A stretch of DNA of 64,000 bases from Sphingomonas sp. Leaf67 (lineage in GTDB: Bacteria; Pseudomonadota; Alphaproteobacteria; Sphingomonadales; Sphingomonadaceae). Both the position numbers and the translations under genes were made by a program. Position 1 is the first letter of the stretch. Every line of letters begins with the position of its first letter. The DNA is taken from the NCBI RefSeq assembly GCF_001421965.1, contig NZ_LMLP01000001.1, positions 986,711 to 1,050,710 of the forward strand, in the 5' to 3' direction. Shown one piece after another: positions 36,602-46,143 of the stretch. The notes below the pieces were generated by a model. That model saw only the letters and a program-made list of their open reading frames with translations. It did not search any database and was not told the DNA's origin.

Positions 36602-37035
36602 CCTTCATCAGCATCACCCGGCTGCGCATCCGCGCCGCGCGGTTTCTGCCGGCGTTCCTGATCGATACATGGCTGTCGATGCGGCAGGTCAAGCGGGCGG
36701 CGGGCTATCGGGGCGGCGCGCTGCTCGCCGATCGTGATCGCGCCTATTGGACGATGACCGCATGGGACGATGCGGCGGCGATGCGCGCCTACATGACCTC
36801 GGGCGCGCATCGCCGCGCCATGCCGAAGCTGATGCGCTGGTGCGATCAAGCCAGCATCGCCCATTGGACGCAGGACGACGACGCGTTGCCCGACTGGCAC
36901 GAGGCCGATCGCCGCATGCGGGACGAAGGCCGCGTGTCGAAGGTGCACCACCCGGCAGAAGGGCATGATCCGATGACGTTCGACATACCTCGAACGACAG
37001 GCGGGATGCGGCTGACGCCGAAGCGAAACCGATGA
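36598..37035 (+). CDS. Predicted dimeric alpha/beta-barrel (monooxygenase-like) protein
   Basis: This is a 145-residue protein. Its first 95 residues look like an antibiotic-biosynthesis-monooxygenase/DUF3291-type ferredoxin-like barrel: FISITRLRIRAARFLPAFL, GYRGGALLADRDRAYWTMTAWDD, then SGAHRRAMPKLMRWCDQAS. The tail is polar. The GTG start overlaps the HNH stop, so translation is coupled. The fold is inferred and no activity can be stated. Confidence 0.6.
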   Translation: MTFISITRLRIRAARFLPAFLIDTWLSMRQVKRAAGYRGGALLADRDRAYWTMTAWDDAAAMRAYMTSGAHRRAMPKLMRWCDQASIAHWTQDDDALPDWHEADRRMRDEGRVSKVHHPAEGHDPMTFDIPRTTGGMRLTPKRNR

Positions 37036-37047
37036 AACCAACCGCCG

Positions 37048-37146
37048 TCGTCATCCCCGCGCAGGCGGGGACCCATAGGCGCAACGGCAGCGATCGAAAC
37101 ACGAACGGCAGCGGCTATGGATTCCCGCCTTCGCGGGAATGACGAC
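37048..37146. repeat. Type A REP-like palindromic repeat
   Basis: The arms GTCATCCCCGCGCAGGCGGG and ATTCCCGCCTTCGCGGGAATG, inverted, enclose about 50 bases. It sits between two converging genes and may act as a terminator for both. Confidence 0.85.
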
Positions 37147-37155
37147 GGCTGCGAC

Positions 37156-37518
37156 CTACTCGCCCTTCGACGTCAGCGGCGGCGTCTGCTGGTGCTGGAC
37201 CACGGTCCAGACGCCATGTTCGATCCAGCGATAGGTTGACGTGCAATAGGCCAGATACGCCTCGCCGCCCTTATGCGCCTCCGCCTTGTACGCGACGACG
37301 ATCAGCCCTTCCTGCGGCCGGGCGACCTGCCGCTCGGTCAGCGACACCTGTTCCCAGCGCGGCGTGTCCTTGACCGCCTCGATCGCCTGCTTGCCGGTAA
37401 AGACGAACGGCGGCGTCGGCAGCACCATCAGGCATTCGTCGTCGATCGATTCCTCGTAATGCGCAGCGTCGGCGGTCCACAGGCTTTCCTCGAAATTCCA
37501 GATGCGATCGTCGTCCAC
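37156..37518 (-). CDS. NTF2-like / DUF4440 family protein
   Basis: This is a 120-residue protein of the SnoaL/NTF2-like fold, as suggested by IWNFEESLWTADAAHYEE near the start, TPPFVFTGKQAIEAV in the middle, and AYKAEAHKGGEAYLAYCTSTYRW with WTVVQHQQTP at the end. Many such proteins are small ligand-binding or accessory domains; the role is unknown. The start is GTG at 37518, preceded by AAGGAG at good spacing. Confidence 0.8.
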   Translation of the reverse strand: MDDDRIWNFEESLWTADAAHYEESIDDECLMVLPTPPFVFTGKQAIEAVKDTPRWEQVSLTERQVARPQEGLIVVAYKAEAHKGGEAYLAYCTSTYRWIEHGVWTVVQHQQTPPLTSKGE

Positions 37519-37653
37519 GCCGTTTCTCCTTGGCTGTCCGGCACCTAGCGCGCGGAGGCCCCGGCGGTTCCGGCAATGGTGCACAGCGCACCCTCGCCCC
37601 ACCGTATCCGGCTTGCCCCGGCTGTATCAGACCGGTAATACACGGCCGGTATC

Positions 37654-39825
37654 ATGGCTTACGATCCCCCGTCCCCGCCCTCCGGCCCGATCGATCCCAG
37701 CCGGATCGGGCGCCTGACGACCCCCTTGTCGGGGGACGCACTGGAACGGCGGCGGCGGCTGGCTGCGTTCGACGATGCGCTGGCGGACTATGATAGCAGC
37801 TTTCCCGGCGCGGGTGGTCCGCCGCCACCCCCGCCGCCCGGCCCCGACGCACCGCAGACCGCCCGCCGCGGTCGCCCGCTTCGCTGGTGGCTGCGCTGGG
37901 TCATGCGCGGCTTCGGCATCCTCATCGTCCTGCTGGTCATCGCCATCGCGTGGCTGGCGTTCACCGCGCCGCTGTCGAAATCGCTCGAACCGCCCGCCCC
38001 GCCGTCGATCACGCTGCTGTCGGCCGAAGGGACCCCGATCGCCGAGCGCGGCGCGAATATCGGCAAGCCGGTCGACGCGACCAAGTTGCCTGCGCATGTC
38101 GCCGAAGCGTTCATGGCGATCGAGGACCGCCGCTTCCGCACCCATTGGGGCATCGACCCGCGCGGCATCGTCCGCGCGATGTGGACCAATACCCAGGCCG
38201 GCGGCGTGCGACAGGGCGCGAGCACGATCACGCAACAGCTCGCCAAGAACGCGTTCCTCGATTCGGACCGGACGGCGGCGCGCAAGCTGCGCGAGGTGCT
38301 GATCGCCTTCTGGCTGGAGGCATGGCTGACCAAGGACGAGATTCTCTCGCGCTATCTGTCCAACGCCTATTTCGGCGACAATGCGTACGGCCTCGACGCC
38401 GCCGCGCGCCATTATTTCAGCCGCGCGCCCAAGGATCTGACCGTCGGACAGGCGGCGATGCTGGCCGGGCTGGTCAAGGCACCCTCGCGCCTTGCCCCCA
38501 CCGGCAATCTGAAGGGTGCGCGCGCCCGGCAGGCGGTCGTGGTCGGCGCGATGGAGGATGCCGGCTATCTGACCCCGTCCGAAGCGCGCCGCGTCAAACC
38601 CGCCATCCTGCGCGTCACCGACAACAGCACGCTGCCATCGGGCACCTATTTCGCCGACTGGGTGCTGCCGCAGGCGCGCGACCGGGCGGGCGGCATCGGT
38701 GCCGACCGCAAGGTCGCGACCACGCTCGAAGTCCGGATGCAGCGCGCCGCCGAACGCGCCGTCCGCAACGCCGGTCTGCGCCAGACCCAGGTCGCGATCG
38801 TCGCGATGCGGCCCGACGGCCGCGTGATCGCGATGGTCGGCGGCAAGGATTATCGCGCCAGCCCGTTCAACCGCGCGGTACAGGCGCGGCGTCAGCCGGG
38901 ATCGACCTTCAAGCTGTTCGTCTATCTTGCCGCCATGCGATCGGGCCTGACCCCGCAGAGCCAGGTGCTCGACGAACCGGTCACGATCGGCGAATGGAGT
39001 CCCAAGAACAGCGATGGCCGCTATCTCGGCGCGATCACCCTCGAACGCGCGTTCCAGCGGTCGAGCAACGTCGCCGCCGCGCGCCTGACCAAGGAAGTCG
39101 GCGTCAAGAACGTGATCCGTGCCGCCCGCGACCTCGGCATCTCGACACCGATCGCCAACGAAGCCTCGATCGCGCTCGGCACCTCGACCGTCTCGCTGCT
39201 CGAACTGACCAGCGCCTATGCCGCGATCGCCGCCGGCGAAGCGCCGGTCATTCCGCGTGGCCTCGCGCAACAGGACGAACCGACCTGGCTCGACCGGCTG
39301 CGCTCGACCCGCAAGACGCTGTCGCGCGAGGAGCTGGAGGGGATGCGCACCTTGCTCGCCGCGTCGATCCGGTCGGGCACCGGCATCGCAGCCAACCTGC
39401 CGGTCGAGGCGTTCGGCAAGACCGGCACGACGCAGGACAATCGCGACGCGCTGTTCGTCGGCTATGCCGGCGGCATCGTCGCGGGCGTATGGCTCGGCAA
39501 TGACGACAACAGCACCAATCCGGGGCTGGCGGGCGGTGGCCTGCCCGCGCGCATCTGGCGCGATTTCATGCGACAGGCGCTGAACCTGCGCGATCCGGTG
39601 CCGGTGGCGGCCCCCGAACCCGAACCGATCGACAATGCGATCGACGCGGTGCAGGACGTGCTCGGCATCCCCGACGAAGGGCCGATGCGGGTCGAAGGCC
39701 CCGGCTTCGACGTATCGGTCGACCCCGACGGCCAGGTCCGCTTCGGCCCCAACGACCGCCGCCGCCGCGAGGAAGAACCGGTCCCGCCAGAGGATCGCCG
39801 GCCGCCGGAAGAGGACGAGCAATAG
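37654..39825 (+). CDS. Class A penicillin-binding protein (transglycosylase/transpeptidase)
   Basis: This 723-residue bifunctional peptidoglycan synthase has a cytoplasmic Pro-rich head (about 1-75), a membrane anchor near residues 84-105, the GT51 glycosyltransferase domain (AIEDRRFRTHWGIDPRGI, GASTITQQLAKNAFL) and a transpeptidase domain with STFK (near residue 423, nucleophile serine), SSN and KTGTT motifs. An acidic, Pro/Arg-rich tail ends the protein. It acts at the outer face of the inner membrane. The length and the missing OB-like insert suggest a PBP1C/1A-like member. Confidence 0.92.
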   Translation: MAYDPPSPPSGPIDPSRIGRLTTPLSGDALERRRRLAAFDDALADYDSSFPGAGGPPPPPPPGPDAPQTARRGRPLRWWLRWVMRGFGILIVLLVIAIAWLAFTAPLSKSLEPPAPPSITLLSAEGTPIAERGANIGKPVDATKLPAHVAEAFMAIEDRRFRTHWGIDPRGIVRAMWTNTQAGGVRQGASTITQQLAKNAFLDSDRTAARKLREVLIAFWLEAWLTKDEILSRYLSNAYFGDNAYGLDAAARHYFSRAPKDLTVGQAAMLAGLVKAPSRLAPTGNLKGARARQAVVVGAMEDAGYLTPSEARRVKPAILRVTDNSTLPSGTYFADWVLPQARDRAGGIGADRKVATTLEVRMQRAAERAVRNAGLRQTQVAIVAMRPDGRVIAMVGGKDYRASPFNRAVQARRQPGSTFKLFVYLAAMRSGLTPQSQVLDEPVTIGEWSPKNSDGRYLGAITLERAFQRSSNVAAARLTKEVGVKNVIRAARDLGISTPIANEASIALGTSTVSLLELTSAYAAIAAGEAPVIPRGLAQQDEPTWLDRLRSTRKTLSREELEGMRTLLAASIRSGTGIAANLPVEAFGKTGTTQDNRDALFVGYAGGIVAGVWLGNDDNSTNPGLAGGGLPARIWRDFMRQALNLRDPVPVAAPEPEPIDNAIDAVQDVLGIPDEGPMRVEGPGFDVSVDPDGQVRFGPNDRRRREEEPVPPEDRRPPEEDEQ

Positions 39826-39828
39826 GGT

Positions 39829-40045
39829 TCGTCGTCCCCGCGCAGGCGGGGCCCCATACACGCAACGCCGGCGCTTCCATCATCAAGGTCAGCGTTTATG
39901 GACTCCCGCCTCCGCGGGAGTGACGAAGAGGGGGACCGTCCTCCCTTTTCGTCATCCCGGCGCAGGCCGGGATCCACTGTGCCGCATGACCGATGGCTTC
40001 GGCGCTTGCGGAACGTTGGATCCCGGCCTTCGCCGGGATGACGAA
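39829..40045. repeat. Two tandem type A REP-like repeats
   Basis: Two complete inverted pairs follow each other, at about 39829-39926 (CCCGCGCAGGCGGG with CCCGCCTCCGCGGGAGTGACG) and 39948-40045 (TCATCCCGGCGCAGGCCGGG with CCCGGCCTTCGCCGGGATGA). They fill the 284-base gap between the penicillin-binding protein and the aldolase. Confidence 0.85.
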
Positions 40046-40109
40046 AGGAGATGCGCGGGACCCTTCCACCCCGGTTGACCCCCGCCCCCCACGCCGCCAA
40101 GGCATTGCC

Positions 40110-41111
40110 ATGCGCTTCTTTTCCGACAACGCCGCCCCCGCCTGCCTCGCCGTGCTCGACGCGATCGTCGCCGCCAACGGACAGGATACCGCCTATGACG
40201 GCGATGCGCTCAGCAAGCGGCTCGACACGCGGTTCGGCGAACTGTTCGGCTGCGAAGTCGCAGTGTTGTGGGTGCCATCGGGCACCGCCGCCAACTGCCT
40301 CGCGCTGACCGCGATGTGCCCGCCGCATGGCGGCATCGTCTGTCACCACGAAGCGCATATCCAGAATGACGAAGGCGGCGCCCCCGAATTCTACACCCAT
40401 GGGGCGAAGCTGATGCTGCTGGGTGGCGACGGCGCAAAGCTCGCGCCCGACACCATCGAGGCATATTTGGCGACGGTCCGCGACGACGTGCATCAGGTGC
40501 AGCCGCACGCGATCTCGATCACCCAGGCGACCGAGGCCGGTCGCGTCTACACGCCGCAGGAAGTCGCCGCGATCGGCGCCGTCGCCCGCGCGCGCGGCCT
40601 TGGCCTGCACATGGACGGCGCGCGCTTTGCCAATGCCGTCGCCCATCTCGGCTGCACGCCCGCCGAGGTGACGTGGCAAGCGGGCGTCGATGCCCTGTCG
40701 TTCGGCTTCATCAAGAATGGCGGCATGTCGGCCGAGGCGCTGGTCTTCTTCCGCCCCGAACTGGCCCGGGTCGCACGCTATCGCCGCAAGCGCGCCGGGC
40801 TGCTCGCGTCGAAGGGGCGATTTCTCGCCGCGCAGTTGCTGGCGATGCTCGACGGCGAAGTCTGGCTGCACAACGCCCGCGCCGCCAATGCCGGTGCGGC
40901 GATGCTGGCACGGGCGGCGGGCGACCGGCTGGTCCATGCGGTCGAGGCGAACGAGGTGTTCCTGCACCTGACCGCCGACGAAGCTGCCGACCTGCGCGCG
41001 CAAGGGTTCGATTTCTACGACTGGGGTGTCGGACAGGCACGGCTGGTCGTCGCATGGGATCAGGATGCGGCGACCGTCCGGCCGCTTGCCGACGCGATCG
41101 CCGCGCTATGA
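40110..41111 (+). CDS. Threonine aldolase-like PLP enzyme
   Basis: This 333-residue fold-type I PLP enzyme resembles low-specificity threonine aldolases, which cleave threonine to glycine and acetaldehyde. SDNAAPA at the start, LWVPSGTAANCLAL near residues 52-65, HMDGARFANAV near 167-177 and SFGFIKNGGMSAEAL near 195-209, where the lysine should hold PLP, are the landmarks. The start ATG at 40110 gives the standard length. Its stop overlaps the exporter start (ATGA), so an amino-acid related export function of the partner is possible. Confidence 0.92.
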   Translation: MRFFSDNAAPACLAVLDAIVAANGQDTAYDGDALSKRLDTRFGELFGCEVAVLWVPSGTAANCLALTAMCPPHGGIVCHHEAHIQNDEGGAPEFYTHGAKLMLLGGDGAKLAPDTIEAYLATVRDDVHQVQPHAISITQATEAGRVYTPQEVAAIGAVARARGLGLHMDGARFANAVAHLGCTPAEVTWQAGVDALSFGFIKNGGMSAEALVFFRPELARVARYRRKRAGLLASKGRFLAAQLLAMLDGEVWLHNARAANAGAAMLARAAGDRLVHAVEANEVFLHLTADEAADLRAQGFDFYDWGVGQARLVVAWDQDAATVRPLADAIAAL

Positions 41112-42019
41112 CCGACGCACCCCGTTCGGCCACGCCGGCGGTGCTGGTCCCGTTCGGCATCGTCACCCTGATCTGGGGATCGACGTGGATCGTGATCCGC
41201 GATCAACTGGGCGTGGTGCCCGCGTCGTGGTCGGTGACCTATCGCTTCCTGATCGCCGGCACGGTCATGCTGCTCTGGGCATGGCGGCGCGGTGACCGCA
41301 TCGCGGTCGACCGGCGCGGCCTTCTGTTCGCCGCCGGCCTCGGTCTCGCGCAATTCTGCCTCAACTTCAATTTCGTCTACCGCGCCGAACAATATGTCAC
41401 GTCGGGGCTGGTCGCGCTGATGTACGCGCTGCTGATCGTGCCCAATTCGATTCTCGCCCGCATCTTTCTGGGTCAGCGGATGGGGCGGCAATTGCTGGTC
41501 GGATCGGCGATCGCGCTGGCCGGTGTCGCGCTGCTGTTCGTCCATGAGGCGCGCGAACATCCCGAAAACGGTGCGGCGGTGCTGATCGGCCTCACCATCG
41601 CGCTGGCCGGCGTCTTCTCCGCCTCGGTCGCCAACGTCATGCAGGCGACCCCGACCGCCAAGGCCTATCCGATGGTCCCGTTGCTCGGGCTGGCGATGCT
41701 GATCGGCGCGACGATCGATGCGACCTATGCGGCCCTTACCGTCGGCGCGCCGGTGTTCGACTGGCGCTGGTCCTATGTTGGCGGGCTGCTCTATCTCGGC
41801 ATCGTCGCGTCGGCGGTCGCCTTCACCCTGTATTTCGGGCTGATCCGCACGATCGGCCCGGCCAAGGCGGCGTATAACGGCGTCGTCGTGCCGGTGATCG
41901 CGATGCTGTTGTCAACGTTGTTCGAAAATTATCGCTGGTCGCCGCTCGCCGGGGCCGGGGCGCTGCTCGCGATGGCCGGGCTGGTGGTGGCGCTCAAGGC
42001 GCGCAGGCCAAACCGGTAA
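41108..42019 (+). CDS. EamA/DMT family exporter
   Basis: This 303-residue protein has ten hydrophobic helices arranged as two EamA repeats, with TLIWGSTWIVIRDQLGVVPASW near residues 19-40 and the second repeat after residue 155. It belongs to the drug/metabolite transporters, which often export amino acids. The start overlaps the aldolase stop by ATGA. Its last 91 bases run antisense over the end of the YeeZ-like gene. Confidence 0.9.
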   Translation: MTDAPRSATPAVLVPFGIVTLIWGSTWIVIRDQLGVVPASWSVTYRFLIAGTVMLLWAWRRGDRIAVDRRGLLFAAGLGLAQFCLNFNFVYRAEQYVTSGLVALMYALLIVPNSILARIFLGQRMGRQLLVGSAIALAGVALLFVHEAREHPENGAAVLIGLTIALAGVFSASVANVMQATPTAKAYPMVPLLGLAMLIGATIDATYAALTVGAPVFDWRWSYVGGLLYLGIVASAVAFTLYFGLIRTIGPAKAAYNGVVVPVIAMLLSTLFENYRWSPLAGAGALLAMAGLVVALKARRPNR

Positions 42020-42759
42020 TCGGGAAAATCGGGCCGCCAGCCCAGCACCCGTCTGGCCTTGCCGTTCGCCACCCGCCGGTTCTCGCCATAAAAGGCGCGC
42101 GCCATTGGACTCAGCGTCTCCAGCGCGACGAACGGAGGCGGCTCCAGCCCCAGCAAGTGCGCCGCATATTCGACAACATCATTCTGCGAAGCTGGCAGAT
42201 CATCGGATAAATTATACGACCCGGCCGGTGCGGACAGTCCGTACGTGACACCTTTGGCAACATCCGCAACATGCACCCGGCTGAACACCTGCCCCGGCTG
42301 CTCGACCCGATGCGCCTCCCCCGCCGCCACCCGTTCGAGCGGCGACCGTCCCGGCCCATAGATTCCGGGCAACCGAAACACCCGCGCCCCCAGCGCCAGC
42401 CACGCCGCATCGGCCAGATTGCGGTTGGCCCGACGCCCGGCGATCGGCGTGCTTTCGTCGACCCAGCCGCCATCGGCATCGCCATACACCCCGGTCGACG
42501 ACAGATAAGCCAGCGTTCGGCCGGTCAGCACGTCACGATAGCGTTCCAGCACCGGATCGCCATCGCCGTCGGGCGGCACGCTGGACAGGATCGCGGTGGC
42601 CTGTTCCGCCTCGAACCGTACCCGGTCGCGGTCGGCAAAGGCGATGCTGTCATCCCGCCCGTCCCGCGTCGTCCCGACCACCCGCCACCCCCGCGGCTCC
42701 AGATGCGCGGCGACTGCGCGGGACGTATAGCCCAACCCAAAGATCAGCAGGCGGCTCAT
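41929..42759 (-). CDS. YeeZ-like NAD-dependent epimerase/dehydratase family protein
   Basis: This 276-residue Rossmann-fold protein has LLIFGLGYTSRAVAAHL at the N-terminus, YLSSTGVYGDADGGWVDE near residues 85-102 and RLPGIYGPGRSPLERV near 128-143, as in the YeeZ group of extended SDR proteins. The reaction is unknown. The start overlaps the upstream M28 stop (ATGA). Its 3' end overlaps the converging exporter gene by 91 bases. Confidence 0.85.
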   Translation of the reverse strand: MSRLLIFGLGYTSRAVAAHLEPRGWRVVGTTRDGRDDSIAFADRDRVRFEAEQATAILSSVPPDGDGDPVLERYRDVLTGRTLAYLSSTGVYGDADGGWVDESTPIAGRRANRNLADAAWLALGARVFRLPGIYGPGRSPLERVAAGEAHRVEQPGQVFSRVHVADVAKGVTYGLSAPAGSYNLSDDLPASQNDVVEYAAHLLGLEPPPFVALETLSPMARAFYGENRRVANGKARRVLGWRPDFPDYRFGLRALSATTSPAIASSAPAPASGDQR

Positions 42760-44384
42760 TTCGCCCCGTAACCGTCGTATAACAGCCCGAAATAATCGCC
42801 CTTGTTCCAGCGCGGCCGGTCATCGGCATCGGCCAGATCGAGCGCGATATCGTGGTTGATCGCGACGAACACCCGCCCCGCCGTCCAGTCGAACTTCTGG
42901 CGCATGTCGTCGCCCGGTTGGTGATACCGATGTTCAAGGAAATCGGCGACCGCCGCTTTGCCGGGGCCAGCCCAGCCGGTGTCGAGCGACACCGACGGCA
43001 CGCCTGCCTTGACGAAGCTGTAATGGTCCGACCGGACGAAGATCGCCTCTTCCGGCTCGGGATCGGGGCTCAGCGCGATGCCGCGCTTGCCTGCCGCGCG
43101 CGCCACGGCCTGCGCGACGGTCGAATGGTCCGCCCCGATCGCGACCATGTCCTGAAAGCGATAGGACAGGATCGGCATGTCGAGATTGACGTCGGCGACG
43201 ATCGTCCCCTTGGGAACGGTCGGGTTCAAGGCGAAATATTCGCTGCCGATCAGCCCCGCTTCCTCCGCCGTCACGCTGACGAAGATCAGGCTGCGGCGCG
43301 GTTTGCGCGGATCGGCGGCGAACTGTTTCGCGACCTCGATCATCGCCGCAGTGCCCACGCCATTGTCCATCGCGCCATTGTTGATGACGTCGGCGCCCTT
43401 GGGCAGTGTCGGATCGGTCGACACGCCGATATGGTCGAGATGTGCCGACAACGCGACATATTGACCACGCAAGGCGGGATCGCTGCCCGGCAGGACGCCG
43501 ATAACATTGCTGCTGTCGAAGCGTTTGGTCGTCGAACGCTGACGCGTCGTCACCTGCACGCCCGTCGGTCCGCGTGGAACGGGCGTACCCGCCGCCTCCG
43601 CCTTCAACACCGCCGGCCAATCGATCGCCGACCCGGCGAACAGCTTGGCCGCACCCGACGTACTCAGCCACCCGATCGACGGCGCGGCGCTACCGGCAAC
43701 CTGCGCGCGCCCGTCCTTCCCGACCCACGTCATGCGCGGGCTGCGATACAGCGACATCAGATAGCTGAACGGATAGCGTTTCGACTGTTCGTCGGTCTCG
43801 ATCTGAATCACGCCGATCGCGCCATGCGCGGCCGCGTTCGCACGCTTGGTATCGCCGCTGCCCAGATGCGCGCGGATCTCGCTCGGCAGCTTCGGCGGCG
43901 CGCCATAGAGATAGGCGACGATCTTGCCGCGCACGTCCAGCCCGGCATAATCGTCGATGCCGTTCGCCGCGTCGGTCACCCCCTGCCCGACGAACACCAC
44001 TTCGCCCGACCGGCGCAGATCGGGTTCGAGAAAGCTGGTCGAGGTGAGATAATCGGTGCCGAAGGTCAGCGCCGGCCGCCCCGCCGCCGTCAGCCGCCCC
44101 TTGCCCGCCGGTACCGCCGAGATCAGCGGCACGCGTTGCAGATAACTGCCATCGTCGCCGCCGGGCTGCAATCCGGCGGCACGCATCTGCTGCGCGACAT
44201 AGGCGGCGGCGCGGTCATATTCGGGCGTACCGGGTTCGCGCCCCTTCATGTCGTCGGCGGCGAGGAACGCGACATGCGCCCGCATCGCCGCCTCGTCCGG
44301 AGTCAGCGGCGCGGTCTGGGCGAGCGCGCCGGTGGAAGCCAGCAACAGTGCGAGCGGAAAGAGGCGCATCGGTGTCCTTGTCAT
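42756..44384 (-). CDS. Secreted M28 family zinc aminopeptidase
   Basis: This 542-residue exported protein has a signal peptide (RLFPLALLLASTGALA), a PA-like insert near residues 125-260, and an M28 catalytic core: SAHLDHIGV near 322-330, NGAMDNGVGTAAMIEVA near 343-359 and VSVTAEEAGLIGSEYF near 376-391, supplying the metal ligands and the base glutamate. It should remove N-terminal residues from peptides in the periplasm. It is a clear paralog of the next gene upstream. Confidence 0.92.
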   Translation of the reverse strand: MTRTPMRLFPLALLLASTGALAQTAPLTPDEAAMRAHVAFLAADDMKGREPGTPEYDRAAAYVAQQMRAAGLQPGGDDGSYLQRVPLISAVPAGKGRLTAAGRPALTFGTDYLTSTSFLEPDLRRSGEVVFVGQGVTDAANGIDDYAGLDVRGKIVAYLYGAPPKLPSEIRAHLGSGDTKRANAAAHGAIGVIQIETDEQSKRYPFSYLMSLYRSPRMTWVGKDGRAQVAGSAAPSIGWLSTSGAAKLFAGSAIDWPAVLKAEAAGTPVPRGPTGVQVTTRQRSTTKRFDSSNVIGVLPGSDPALRGQYVALSAHLDHIGVSTDPTLPKGADVINNGAMDNGVGTAAMIEVAKQFAADPRKPRRSLIFVSVTAEEAGLIGSEYFALNPTVPKGTIVADVNLDMPILSYRFQDMVAIGADHSTVAQAVARAAGKRGIALSPDPEPEEAIFVRSDHYSFVKAGVPSVSLDTGWAGPGKAAVADFLEHRYHQPGDDMRQKFDWTAGRVFVAINHDIALDLADADDRPRWNKGDYFGLLYDGYGAK

Positions 44385-44395
44385 TCAAAGATAGT

Positions 44396-44461
44396 CGTCA
44401 TCCCGGCGCAGCCCGGGATCCGGGGGTCCGCGAACGTCGGTCTGCGCCGGGATGACGAAGA
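44396..44461. repeat. Short type A REP-like repeat
   Basis: TCGTCATCCCGGCGCAGCCC and CTGCGCCGGGATGACGA are inverted copies only about 30 bases apart, in the gap between the two M28 peptidase genes. Confidence 0.8.
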
Positions 44462-44472
44462 ACGGCGAACGC

Positions 44473-46143
44473 CTATTTCGCGCCATACCCGTTATAGAGC
44501 GTCCCGAAGAAATCGCCCTTGTTCCACGCCGGGCGCGCGGGGGCGTCGGCGATGTCGCGGGCGATCTGGTAATTCACGTTGATGAAGCGTTCGCCCGATT
44601 GCCAGTCGATCGGCGGCCCCTGCACCACTTCGTCGGACGGCTTGTGGTAGTTGTTGGCGAAGAACGCATCGACCGCCGCCTTGCCCGGCCCCGACGTGCC
44701 CGGCCACAGGAACACCGACGGCACCCCCTGCTGCACGAAGCGGTAATGGTCGGAACGCACGAACAGCGCCATTTCGGGCATCGGATCGGGCGAAAAGCTG
44801 GCCCCCGCCTGCGCCGCTGCCCGCTTGACGATATCGCCCAGCGTCGATCGCGCCGCACCGAACGCGATCACGTCGGTGAACTTGTAGGTGATGATCGGCA
44901 TGTCGAGATTGACATCGGCGACGATGCGCGCCTTGTCGATCGTCGGGTGGTTGGCGAAGTAATCGGAGCCGACCAGCCCCTTCTCCTCGGCGGTAACCGC
45001 GAGGAACAGGATCGAGCGGCGCGGCGGCTTGCCCGCCGCCTTGAAACGCTTGGCCTCCTCTATCAGCGAGGCGATGCCGACCGCATTGTCCATCGCGCCG
45101 TTATAGATCGTGTCGCCCTTCGCATTGGGGCTGCCGACGCCGACATGGTCGAGATGCGCCGACAATACCACGGTTTCGGCCGCGACCGAACGGTCGCTGC
45201 CCGGCAGGATGCCGGCGACATTGTAGCTGGGCAGCGGCGTGATCGCGGTCTTGATCGTCACGGCCATGGTCGGCTTCAGCGCGACCGCACGGAACTTGCC
45301 CTTGCCCGACAGCGCAGCCGCCGCCCCGGCCCAGCTCGTCCCCGATCCGGCGAACAGCTTCTCCGCGCCCGCCGCGCCGAGGGTGGCGATGGTCGGCACG
45401 CCGCCGCCCATCACATGGCCGACGCCATCGGGTGCGGCCCAGCTGACGCTCGGGCTGTCATAGCCCGCCGCGCTCTTCGACAGCGGCGAACGTTGTGCCG
45501 CCTCGGGCGTCTGGAGCGAGATCACCGCGACCGCGCCCTTGGCCCTGGCGATCGCCGCCTTGGTCGCGATGCCGCCGAAATGCGCCGATTCCTCGCTGTC
45601 GAGGCCTTGCGGCGCGCCGCGCACCACCGCCACGATCTTGCCGCGCACATCGACGCCGGCATAATCGTCGCGACCCGGCCGGACGATGCCGTACCCGACA
45701 TAGACGACCTTGCCCTCGGTCATCGATTCCGGTGCCTGCGGATTGATGCCCGGCAGATATTCCTCGCCAAAGGTCAGCGCCTGGCCGTTCAGGCTGACCT
45801 GCCCCTTGTCGGCGGCGTTCATGCGGATCAGCGGCACGTTCTGCAGATAGCTGCCGTCATCGCCCGCCGGACGCAGCCCGGCCGCATAGAATTGCGAAGC
45901 GACATAATTGGCGGCAATGGCATATTCCGGCGACCCGGCATCGCGCCCGCGCATCGCGTCGCTCGCCAGGAACATGACATGCGCCTTCATCGCTGCCTGT
46001 GCCGCCGGCAGCTCGGCGTTCACCGCTGCGTTACGCGCCGTCAGCTCGGCGGCAGTGGGGGCGGGAGCCGGCGCGATCGGCGCATCCTGCGCAATTCCGG
46101 CGGTGCTGATGAGGAGACCGAGCAACAAGGCTGGACGGAACAT
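44473..46143 (-). CDS. Secreted M28 family zinc aminopeptidase, paralog
   Basis: This 556-residue exported protein has a signal peptide (MFRPALLLGLLISTAGIA), then an Ala/Pro-rich lead and the same layout as its downstream neighbour: PA-like insert, SAHLDHVGVGSP, NGAMDNAVGIASLIEEA, and AVTAEEKGLVGSDYF. Both end in the motif WNKGD-FG-LY-GYGAK, so the pair arose by duplication. AAGGATT supports the ATG at 46143. It is divergent from pepN across a 97-base gap. Confidence 0.92.
   Translation of the reverse strand: MFRPALLLGLLISTAGIAQDAPIAPAPAPTAAELTARNAAVNAELPAAQAAMKAHVMFLASDAMRGRDAGSPEYAIAANYVASQFYAAGLRPAGDDGSYLQNVPLIRMNAADKGQVSLNGQALTFGEEYLPGINPQAPESMTEGKVVYVGYGIVRPGRDDYAGVDVRGKIVAVVRGAPQGLDSEESAHFGGIATKAAIARAKGAVAVISLQTPEAAQRSPLSKSAAGYDSPSVSWAAPDGVGHVMGGGVPTIATLGAAGAEKLFAGSGTSWAGAAAALSGKGKFRAVALKPTMAVTIKTAITPLPSYNVAGILPGSDRSVAAETVVLSAHLDHVGVGSPNAKGDTIYNGAMDNAVGIASLIEEAKRFKAAGKPPRRSILFLAVTAEEKGLVGSDYFANHPTIDKARIVADVNLDMPIITYKFTDVIAFGAARSTLGDIVKRAAAQAGASFSPDPMPEMALFVRSDHYRFVQQGVPSVFLWPGTSGPGKAAVDAFFANNYHKPSDEVVQGPPIDWQSGERFINVNYQIARDIADAPARPAWNKGDFFGTLYNGYGAK

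Noticed and set aside
37627..39861. 744-codon minus-strand frame over the penicillin-binding protein
   Set aside because: It is a mirror of the plus-strand gene with the three transpeptidase motifs, and has no motifs of its own.
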